Below are positions 18,424-25,148 of a DNA stretch of 64,000 bases, piece after piece (the first letter of the stretch is position 1; every line of letters begins with the position of its first letter). Position numbers and translations under genes: made by a program. Under the pieces are notes generated by a model. That model saw nothing but the letters and a program-made list of their open reading frames with translations, searched no databases and had not been told where the DNA came from. Source of the stretch: Streptomyces marinisediminis (GTDB taxonomy: Bacteria; Actinomycetota; Actinomycetes; Streptomycetales; Streptomycetaceae); the NCBI RefSeq assembly GCF_026262575.1, contig NZ_JAPKFL010000005.1, positions 1 to 64,000 of the forward strand, given 5' to 3'.

Positions 18424-19056
18424 ATGACCCGACCCACGCACCGGCGCGCCCGCGCCGCCGCCACCGTCGCCCTCGTCACCGCCCTCGCCACCGCGGGCTG
18501 CTCGTCCGGCGGAGACGGCGGGAGCGGCGGCAACGGCGCAAGCGGCGGGAACGGCGGCGACGGCGGTTCGCCGGCCACCGAGTCCGCCCTGGTCACCTGG
18601 GCGGGCGACGTCTGCGGCCACCTCCAGGCGGGCGGCCGGCAGCTCAGCATGCCCAGCTCCGGCGCGGACGACCCGCAGAGCGCCCGGGAGAACGCCGTCA
18701 CCTTCCTCGACGGGCTCTCCCAGCAGCTCGGCACGCTGGCGGAGAACCTGGAGCGGGAGGGCCCGCCGCCCGCCGAGGGGGGCGAGGACGCCTACGCGGA
18801 CGCCCTGCGGACCCTGGAGGAGACCCGCGAGTCGGTCCGGACGGCGCTCACCACGCTGGAGGGCGCCGAGGTCGACGACGCGGCGACGCTCCAGCGCGCC
18901 TTCACCCAGGCCGGCGAGGACATGAGCGCGGCCGCGGCCTACGAGGGGCCGGCCGAGGAGCTGAAGCAGAGCCCGGAGCTGAACGCCGCGTTCGAGGAGT
19001 CGCCCGCCTGCCGGAACCTGGACGGCGGCCCGGCCTCGGCGCCCCCGGCTCCGTGA
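18424..19056 (+). CDS. Secreted lipoprotein of the MCE operon
   Basis: The 210-residue protein has a lipoprotein signal peptide with lipobox ATAGC at Cys26, then a flexible Gly/Ser/Asn-rich spacer (27-50). The globular part is about 150 mostly helical residues with two further cysteines (DVCGHL and SPACRN), suggesting a disulfide. I do not recognise a named family; it looks like the small helical lipoproteins common in streptomycetes. A ribosome site AGGAG precedes the ATG. Position between Mas genes and the DUF5819 gene suggests an accessory role at the outer membrane face. Confidence 0.72.
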   Translation: MTRPTHRRARAAATVALVTALATAGCSSGGDGGSGGNGASGGNGGDGGSPATESALVTWAGDVCGHLQAGGRQLSMPSSGADDPQSARENAVTFLDGLSQQLGTLAENLEREGPPPAEGGEDAYADALRTLEETRESVRTALTTLEGAEVDDAATLQRAFTQAGEDMSAAAAYEGPAEELKQSPELNAAFEESPACRNLDGGPASAPPAP

Positions 19057-19065
19057 GGGCGCGGC

Positions 19066-19761
19066 ATGAACGACGCCGCTGACCCGGCCGCCGCGGGCCC
19101 GTCCGCCGACCCGGTGGGGTCGGCGGACGGCGCCGCCCTCTCCCGCCCCGCCCGCCTCGTCGTCGCCGGGGCCGTCGTGCTCGTGGGCGTACTGACCGCC
19201 GGGCACCTGGGCGCGGTCTTCTTCCACCTCGCCCCGGACAACGCCGTCACCGAGGCGCACGGCGAGGCCATCGACGACTGGATCTATCCCGAACTCGACC
19301 AGAACTGGAAGCTCTTCGCCCCCGAACCGCTCTACCGGACCGAACGCGTCCACGCCCGCGCCCGCGTCCGCGACGACGACGGCACGCTCACCACCACCGA
19401 CTGGCACGACCTCTCCGCGCCGGACATCGCCGCCACCCGGGGCCACCTCCTGCCCAGCCACACCCGCAACCACTTGCGCAAGGGCTGGGACGCCTTCACC
19501 GGCTCGCACGACGACGCCTACCGCCCGGTCGGCCCGCGCGGCCACCTCATGCGCGCCTACCTGGAGCGCGTCGCCGTGCGCCGTCTCGCCGAGATGACGG
19601 GGACCGACGCCGGTGCCGTCGAGCAGCTCCAGCTCCGCGAGGCCGTCACGCCCGTGCCCGACCCGCCCTGGCGCCCCGGCGCCCGCGCGCCCGGCACCCG
19701 CTACACGGAACTGCCGTGGTGGCAGGTGCGCTCGCAGGAGCCGGAGGGCGGCCGACCATGA
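19066..19761 (+). CDS. DUF5819 family membrane protein
   Basis: The 231-residue protein has one membrane segment (about 27-50, LVVAGAVVLVGVLTAG) and a large domain carrying the DUF5819 signature YPELDQNWKLFAPEPL, RVHARARV and DWHDLSA. Function is unknown. It overlaps the HTTM gene by 4 bases (ATGA), and the DUF5819-HTTM pair is a recurrent actinobacterial arrangement. It is 9 bases from the lipoprotein stop, so it is in the same transcript as the MCE genes. Confidence 0.85.
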   Translation: MNDAADPAAAGPSADPVGSADGAALSRPARLVVAGAVVLVGVLTAGHLGAVFFHLAPDNAVTEAHGEAIDDWIYPELDQNWKLFAPEPLYRTERVHARARVRDDDGTLTTTDWHDLSAPDIAATRGHLLPSHTRNHLRKGWDAFTGSHDDAYRPVGPRGHLMRAYLERVAVRRLAEMTGTDAGAVEQLQLREAVTPVPDPPWRPGARAPGTRYTELPWWQVRSQEPEGGRP

Positions 19762-21002
19762 CCACGAGCCCCCCGCCTCCCCCCACCGGTCCGTCACCGA
19801 CGCCCGACCGGGAGCCCGGCGCGGCGCCCGAAGCGGCGACCGGATCGACGCCCGGACCGGCGCGCGGACCGACGCGCGGACCGGCGCCCGGATCGACGAC
19901 CGGCCACGACCGCGCCGTCGGGCCGCGGGAGCCGTTCGTCCAGCGCGTGTCGCGCCACACGTTCGGCGCGCACCAGAGCGCCGCCGTGCGCATCGGCATC
20001 GCCGGGACCTGGCTGCTGTTCCTGCTGCGTGAATGGCCCCACCGGCACGCGCTCTACGGCCCCGACGGCCCGTGGAGCCTCGCCCTCGCCGACCGCATGA
20101 CCACCGGCACGGGGGCGTTCTCCGCCCTGCTGTGGTCGGGCAGCACCTGGTGGTTCGAGTTCTGCTACGCCTTCGCCCTCGTCGCGAGTGCCCTGCTCGC
20201 GCTGGGCTGGCGCACCCGGACGGCCTCCGTGCTGTTCATGCTCGGCGTGCTGTCGCTGCAGAACCGCAGCGTCTTCGTCGGCGACGGCGGCGACAACGTC
20301 ATCCACATCATGGCGATCTACCTGGTCTTCACGCGCTGCGGCCGGGTGTGGTCGCTCGACGCCCGCCGCGCGCGCCGCGACCGCGGTTCCGGGCCGGACA
20401 CCGTCGGCGTGGTGCTGTGGGTGGGCATGGGGGCCGCGCTGGCCGCGCTGACCGCCGGGCCGCTCACCCCGGGCTGGGCGCTGCTGCTGTGGGGGCTGTG
20501 GCTCGCCCAGGGGGCCTGGTGGGCCGTGCACCGGTACGCGCCGGGGGAGCCCAGGGCCGTCGCGGAGGCGCTGGCCTCCCTGGTGCACAACGCCGCGCTG
20601 CTCGTCATCATGGTCGAGGTCTGCCTCATATACGCCACGGCCGGCTGGTACAAGATCCAGGGCAGCCGCTGGCAGGACGGCACCGCGGCGTACTTCCCGC
20701 TCATGGTCGACCACTTCCGGCCCTGGCCCGTCCTCTCCGACGCCATCGCCGACAACGGCCTGCTGATCCTCGCGATGACCTACGCGACGGTCGCCGTCCA
20801 GGTGGCCTTCCCGTTCACCGTCTTCCACCGGCCGCTGAAGAACGCACTGCTGGTCGTCATGATCGCCGAGCACCTCAGCATCGCCGTCCTGCTCGGCCTG
20901 CCGTTCTTCTCCCTGGCGATGATCGCCGTCGACGCCGTCTTCCTGCCGCGCGCGTTCTTCCGCTGGTGCGAGGAGAAGCTGGCCGCACGCGGGAGCCCCT
21001 GA
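19758..21002 (+). CDS. HTTM domain integral membrane protein
   Basis: The 414-residue protein has a Pro/Thr/Gly-rich N-terminus (1-55), then about seven to eight membrane segments. The HTTM (vitamin K-dependent gamma-carboxylase-like) pattern is seen in RIGIAGTWLLFLLREWPHR, WWFEFCYAFALVASALLALG, FVGDGGDNVIHIMAIYL and GWYKIQGSRWQDGTA. Bacterial members have no proven activity. The start at 19758 overlaps the DUF5819 stop. It ends the operon; no good hairpin follows. Confidence 0.85.
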   Translation: MTTSPPPPPTGPSPTPDREPGAAPEAATGSTPGPARGPTRGPAPGSTTGHDRAVGPREPFVQRVSRHTFGAHQSAAVRIGIAGTWLLFLLREWPHRHALYGPDGPWSLALADRMTTGTGAFSALLWSGSTWWFEFCYAFALVASALLALGWRTRTASVLFMLGVLSLQNRSVFVGDGGDNVIHIMAIYLVFTRCGRVWSLDARRARRDRGSGPDTVGVVLWVGMGAALAALTAGPLTPGWALLLWGLWLAQGAWWAVHRYAPGEPRAVAEALASLVHNAALLVIMVEVCLIYATAGWYKIQGSRWQDGTAAYFPLMVDHFRPWPVLSDAIADNGLLILAMTYATVAVQVAFPFTVFHRPLKNALLVVMIAEHLSIAVLLGLPFFSLAMIAVDAVFLPRAFFRWCEEKLAARGSP

Positions 21003-21789
21003 CCGCTCGCCGGCGCCGGCGCGTCCCGGCCGCCCCGCCGCCCGCGTTCCGTCCCGCGACCGCCCGGGCCGCCGGGTGCCGCGCGACTCCACCGAGGTAC
21101 CGGGGGCGCGGACCGAGCACGGCCACCGAGCGCCCCACCCGGAGTGGCGCCGCGTCCCCGGGCGGGGCGCCGACCGTCGGAAGCGCCGCCGCCGAGACGC
21201 CCCGGTCCATCCCGACCGGGCGCCCCCGTCGGCGCGCCGGCGACCGAGTTACGCTCGCTGGGAGCCGGCGGTGACTCCTGGCGTCGGGCCCCGCGCGCGG
21301 GCCGCGTGCCGGACGCCCGGAGGACGCGGGGGAGCGGGGCCCTCGGTCGGCGCCCCCTCCGTGGCCGAGCGCCGTCGACGGCGGGCCGGTGGAAACTGCG
21401 CGCGCCGGGGTGGGGGTTCGGGTGCGGCGAAGCGTCCTGGAGGCGGGCCCGAGGCGTGCGACGTGCGGTGCGCGTCCTCGCGGTTGCGCGCGTCGGCGGC
21501 GGGTGGGTGGGTGCTGTGCGCGCCGGGGTGGCGCTCGGGTGCGGCGAAGCGCTCGGGAAGGCTTCCCGGGGCGGCGCGCGGTCCTGGCTCGCCTTCGGGG
21601 CCCGGGTGCCGATGGCTTCGGGGGCTGGTGGCCGGGGCTCGGCGACGGCCTCGTGCGCGCGGCCCGGTGGCCCGGGGCCTGCTGCCGGGCGCTCGGGGGA
21701 GGGTCGGGGCGGGAGGGGCCGCCCTTCCGCCCGCCCCGTTGCGGACGCCCGCGACGGGACGGGGGAGAGGGGCGCGCGACCGGGAACAG
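21003..21789. other. Gene-free stretch with imperfect direct repeat
   Basis: Frames here are long only because GC content is high; their products are Arg/Pro/Gly-rich with no recognisable domain. An imperfect repeat is present: a unit around 21398-21434 and a second at 21515-21551 share TGCGCGCGCCGGGGTGG-type and GGTGCGGCGAAGCG segments, offset by about 117 bases. This could be a relic of a lost gene or a spacer between the MCE operon and the convergent DUF6801 gene. Confidence 0.45.
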
Positions 21790-21833
21790 CGCTGGGGGCC
21801 CCACCGCGCACGCGCACGGTGGGGCCCCCAGCG
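21790..21833. terminator. Strong hairpin terminator, probably bidirectional
   Basis: Perfect 17-bp arms at 21790-21806 (CGCTGGGGGCCCCACCG) and 21817-21833 enclose a 10-base loop. It begins 9 bases beyond the stop of the minus-strand DUF6801 gene, so it should terminate that gene. No T-run is present, which is common for actinobacterial terminators. Confidence 0.8.
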
Positions 21834-21841
21834 TCCGGGCG

Positions 21842-23137
21842 TCAGCTCTCGCGCGAGGCGAGGTTCAGCTCGATGGTGTTACCGGGACCGGCCGTCACCG
21901 CGCTGATGATGCCGTTCAGCATGCCGCAGCCGGAGAGCTGGGGCAGGGTGTACGTGCCGGTCAGCGTGCCGCCGTCGAAGGGGTCGAAGCGGCCCTCGGA
22001 CTCCAGCGGGATCTCCGCCGCGTCCACCGTCCGGCAGCTCTCGCCGCCGCCCACGGGGAGGCCGAAGACCTTCACCGAGGGCAGGATGACCTCGGTGGTG
22101 GCGTTGGCCGTCAGCTTCCCGTCGTTCGACAGGGTGCCGGTGACCTTCTCGGTCGGGTTGAACCGGATGTCCGCGGTGGCCGGCAGGAAGCCGAAGACCG
22201 TGAACTCCCCGGAGGTGTCGGCCAGGGTCATGTCGGCCTCGTACGAACCGGAGGCCAGGTCGAAGTCGGCGTCGATCGTGCCGTCCAGCGCCACGTCCCC
22301 GTTGGCGGCCTTGATGTGGCTGGAGCCGCTCAGGCCGAACCCGATCTCGATCGGGTCGCTCCCGCCGCCGACGTCGCTGCCGCCCTCGTCGGTGCCGCCT
22401 TCGTCGCCGCCGACGTCCGTGCCGCCTTCGTCGGTGCCGCCTTCGTCGCCGCCGACATCGGTGCCGCCTTCGTCGGTGCCGCCTTCGTCGCCGCCGACGT
22501 CGGTGCCGCCCTCGTCACCGCCGCTCGCGGGCGTGATCTCGAAGGAGTGCAGGACGTTGTCCTGGCCCGGGACGAGGGTGCACGCGGACTCGAAGGTGCC
22601 CAGACCGGTCTCCTCGCCCGCCGCGTTGCGCGGCGTGAGGGTGAGCAGCAGGTCGTTGACCGTGATGGTCGCCGTGCCCGGCTGGGAGAACGTCAGCGAC
22701 GGGGTCTCGCCGCCGGCGTTGATGGTGAAGGAGCCGGACGCCGGAACGTCCGTCTTCTCCAGTTCCACCGGCACGGAGACCGGGAGGGTGGCCTCGGGGG
22801 TGTCGACCTCGGAGGAGGCCACTCCGGAGCCTTCCAGGGTCGTCGCGCCGACGAGGTTCAACCCCTGCGTCGCCGTCTCCGGCACTGTGGAGACGGTGTC
22901 GATGACGAACGCCCCGGTCGGCTCCCCGACCGCGATGGCGGACGGCATGTCGGTGTTGATCTCCACCGACAGGGTCTGCTGGCCGATGAGCGGGAAGGGG
23001 CACTGGTACTGGAGCGTGAGGGAGACGGGGTCGGCCGAGGCGGACCCCGTGGTGGCGACGCCGATGAGGCCGCCGGCCGCTACCGCGGCCGCGACGGCGG
23101 CGGCCTTGAACCGACGCGTGTTGCTCTTTGCTGGCAT
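21842..23137 (-). CDS. Secreted two-domain DUF6801 protein with acidic Gly repeats
   Basis: The protein is 431 residues. Residues 1-33 form a signal peptide (VAAAVAAGGLIGVATTGSASA). The DUF6801 domain (34-205) begins SLTLQYQCPFPLIGQQTL and is closely similar to that of 23654-24769. A linker of GGTDEGGTDVGGDE-type repeats follows (about 206-250; DNA 22370-22520), then a C-terminal module of about 190 residues with SCRTVDAAEIPL, TLTGTYTLPQLSGCG and AGPGNTIELN, which is shared with the protein of 4407-5960. No membrane anchor is seen, so it should be released or wall-associated. The start at 23137 is chosen for the signal peptide. Confidence 0.8.
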   Translation of the reverse strand: MPAKSNTRRFKAAAVAAAVAAGGLIGVATTGSASADPVSLTLQYQCPFPLIGQQTLSVEINTDMPSAIAVGEPTGAFVIDTVSTVPETATQGLNLVGATTLEGSGVASSEVDTPEATLPVSVPVELEKTDVPASGSFTINAGGETPSLTFSQPGTATITVNDLLLTLTPRNAAGEETGLGTFESACTLVPGQDNVLHSFEITPASGGDEGGTDVGGDEGGTDEGGTDVGGDEGGTDEGGTDVGGDEGGTDEGGSDVGGGSDPIEIGFGLSGSSHIKAANGDVALDGTIDADFDLASGSYEADMTLADTSGEFTVFGFLPATADIRFNPTEKVTGTLSNDGKLTANATTEVILPSVKVFGLPVGGGESCRTVDAAEIPLESEGRFDPFDGGTLTGTYTLPQLSGCGMLNGIISAVTAGPGNTIELNLASRES

Positions 23138-23539
23138 GAGCTGCCTTTCGCGTTGAACGGAAAACGTGCGGGAATCGCATCCCGCCGTGTGGTGGCGGGT
23201 ACGGCACCTCCTCGCCACGGAGGGGACGGGTGGCTGGAACGCGAATGCCAACGGGCACCGAGTGGTGCGGGCGGCTGGAGCCGTGGCGCCCGTGGGGGGT
23301 CACCTGGACCTCGGCGTGTCCGGCCGATTTCCGTTGTGTTTCGGCCGGGAACTTACTCACGGGTACTCGGGCGGGGCAAGGGGATTCACCACCCGGAAGC
23401 GATCACCGGGGTATTTTCGTCCCCGAGTGAGTACGGTCGCGGCGGCGTTCATGTGACCCGAGTAACCGTCGGCCGGTGCGGCCCGGGGCGTGGGCACGCG
23501 TCTTTTCCTGTGTCCCGGTGACGAAATTCCGGGGCGCTG

Positions 23540-23556
23540 TGCTCACCCGGTGAGCA
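23540..23556. promoter_or_regulatory. Perfect 17-bp palindrome upstream of the LAXTG gene
   Basis: TGCTCACCCGGTGAGCA is symmetric around its central base and lies 27 bases before the -35 box of the predicted promoter of the gene at 23654. A half-site TGCTCACCCG is found at 4166-4175 in front of the MCE operon. It suits activator or repressor binding. Confidence 0.45.
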
Positions 23557-23582
23557 AGGAAGGGAAAAGGGCGGCGGTGTGC

Positions 23583-23611
23583 TTGGCGCACCCGGCCGAC
23601 GTGCGTAGCTT
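23583..23611 (+). promoter_or_regulatory. Predicted sigma-70-type promoter
   Basis: TTGGCG at 23583-23588 and TAGCTT at 23606-23611 are separated by 17 bases, giving a predicted start near 23618 and a leader of about 36 bases with the ribosome site GAGGGAG. It would drive the DUF6801-LAXTG gene. Confidence 0.4.
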
Positions 23612-23653
23612 ACGGCTCTCCACACCCCCAACCAGTACCGGTACGAGGGAGTC

Positions 23654-24769
23654 ATGACAGCCACCACACACGGACGCAGGACCAAGGCGGCGCTGGCCGC
23701 CGCCGCGGTCGTGGCCGCGGCGGGCGCGATCGGCGTGGCAGGCGCCGCGCCGGCCGCCGCCGAGCCCGCGTCACTCACGCTGAATTACAGCTGCCCCTTC
23801 CCGCTCATCGGAACGCAGGAGCTGAAGGTCGAGATATCGGCCGACCTGCCCGGGACGATCGCGGTGGGCGAGGCCACGCCGGAGTTCCTCATCAACACGG
23901 TCTCGACCGTGCCACCGACCGCGACGCAGGGGCTGTCCCTCGTCGGGGCCAAGACCATCGAGGGTTCGGCCGTGGCCGACTCGCGCATCGAGGCGCCGCA
24001 GGGCGGACTGGACCTCAAGGTCCCCGTCGAGCTGGAGAAGACGGACGTGCCCACGTCCGGCTCCTTCACCATCGCCGCCACCGGCAACGCGCCCGCGATC
24101 ACCTTCTCGCAGCCGGGCAGCGCCGAGATCACGGTGAACGACCTGCTGCTGACCCTGACGCCGCGCACGGCCGCTGGCGGGGAGACGGGTCTGGGGACGT
24201 TCGACTCCGCCTGCACGCTGATCGAGGGCCAGGACAACGTCCTGCACACCTTCGAGATCACCGGTGAGGGCGGCGGCGACGGCGGTGCCGACGCCGGTGG
24301 CGCGGACGCGGGCGGCGCGGACGCCGGTGGTGCCGACGCCGGCGGCGCGGACGCCGGCGGTACGGACGCCGGCGGTGCCGACGCGGGTGGTGCCGACGCC
24401 GGTGGCGCGGACGCCGGCGGCACCGACGCGGGCGGCGCTGACACCGGCGGTGCGGACGACGGCGGCACCGACGCGGGCGGCGCTGACACCGGCGGCGCGG
24501 ACGCGGGCGGCACCGACGACGGCGGCAGCGACGCGGGCGGCGGCGGTGCCGACGGCGGCGGTGACGACACGGCGGGCGCCACCACCGGCGGCACGGACCC
24601 CGACCCCCAGCTCGGCGGCGACAAGAAGCCGGCCGGCGACGACCAGCTCGCGCTGACCGGCGCGACGGGCGTCGGCGGGCTGGCGGCGGCCAGCGCGCTC
24701 GTGCTGGGCGGCGGCTTCGCCGCGTACCGCTACCTGCCGCGCCTCATCCGGCGCGGTCAGAACCCCTGA
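23654..24769 (+). CDS. Cell-wall-anchored DUF6801 protein with LALTG sorting signal
   Basis: The protein is 371 residues. A signal peptide spans about 1-38. The DUF6801 domain (about 39-205) begins SLTLNYSCPFPLIGTQEL and is closely similar to the divergent neighbour. A low-complexity stalk of GGADAGGADAG-type pentapeptide repeats follows (about 208-310; DNA 24276-24560). The C-terminus is a textbook sorting signal: LALTG at 332-336, a hydrophobic stretch and a basic tail (RLIRRGQNP). LAXTG is the motif used by class E sortases in streptomycetes. It would display the DUF6801 domain outside the wall. No sortase gene is in the window. Confidence 0.85.
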   Translation: MTATTHGRRTKAALAAAAVVAAAGAIGVAGAAPAAAEPASLTLNYSCPFPLIGTQELKVEISADLPGTIAVGEATPEFLINTVSTVPPTATQGLSLVGAKTIEGSAVADSRIEAPQGGLDLKVPVELEKTDVPTSGSFTIAATGNAPAITFSQPGSAEITVNDLLLTLTPRTAAGGETGLGTFDSACTLIEGQDNVLHTFEITGEGGGDGGADAGGADAGGADAGGADAGGADAGGTDAGGADAGGADAGGADAGGTDAGGADTGGADDGGTDAGGADTGGADAGGTDDGGSDAGGGGADGGGDDTAGATTGGTDPDPQLGGDKKPAGDDQLALTGATGVGGLAAASALVLGGGFAAYRYLPRLIRRGQNP

Positions 24770-24784
24770 CGCCGCACCACCTGA

Positions 24785-24815
24785 GCCGGCCCCGCCGCTG
24801 AGCGGCGGGGCCGGC
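24785..24815. terminator. Hairpin terminator
   Basis: Arms GCCGGCCCCGCCG (24785-24797) and CGGCGGGGCCGGC (24803-24815) enclose a 5-base loop. It lies 16 bases after the stop of the LAXTG gene and should end that transcript. The stretch from 24816 to 25148 holds no gene. Confidence 0.75.
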
Positions 24816-25058
24816 CGCGGTGCCGTGGCCCCGGCCGCGGCCGCACGACGACCGACGTCGCGCGGCCGCGGCCTTTCCGTGTTCCGCACACCGCGTCCGC
24901 TTTCGCCCACCGGTGCCGGTAAACCGCCGTGCCGCGCCCCTCCCGCGCGTTTGCGTCATTCCTTGTCGGCCGTACAGCAAGGCGCGCCGGGCGGTGCTCA
25001 CCGAAACGAGAATTCGGTTCTCCGGCTCCGTTCTTCCGCCGTGTTCCCAGCCGTTGTA

Positions 25059-25088
25059 TTGACCCTTTGTCGAAAATCTCAGTACGGT
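25059..25088 (+). promoter_or_regulatory. Predicted sigma-70-type promoter
   Basis: TTGACC at 25059-25064 and TACGGT at 25083-25088 are spaced by 18 bases, inside a locally AT-richer stretch. It would drive the gene starting at 25149, with a leader of about 55 bases. Confidence 0.45.
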
Positions 25089-25148
25089 GCGCGAATTCTT
25101 CCAGGCGGCCGTGCGGTCGAGGAATTCCCCACTTCCCGGAGCGTGATC

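Larger units (their letters stand above)
23138..23653. promoter_or_regulatory. Divergent control region of two DUF6801 genes
   Basis: No gene is seen in 516 bases. Elements visible: TACTCAC at 23354-23360 facing GTGAGTA at 23427-23433; TACTCGGG at 23364-23371 facing CCCGAGTA at 23457-23464, with a further CCCGAGTG at 23422-23429; and the perfect palindrome at 23540-23556. TACTCAC also occurs in the MCE-operon control region (4131-4137). Together these suggest shared control of the DUF6801 genes, but the protein is unknown. Confidence 0.55.

Noticed and set aside
21144..23156. A 670-residue frame opposite the minus-strand DUF6801 gene
   Set aside because: It contains Ser/Pro repeats that mirror the Gly/Asp repeats of the real gene. 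The real gene has a signal peptide, ribosome site and terminator.
23353..23366. TTAC-N6-GTAC near the divergent DUF6801 genes as a sixth TetR site
   Set aside because: One arm is mismatched and there is no tandem partner. It is better explained by the TACTCAC and TACTCGGG elements.
24276..24560. Repeats that could look like a CRISPR or tandem array
   Set aside because: They are in-frame codons for GGADAGG-type pentapeptides within a surface protein stalk. There are no unique spacers or cas genes.
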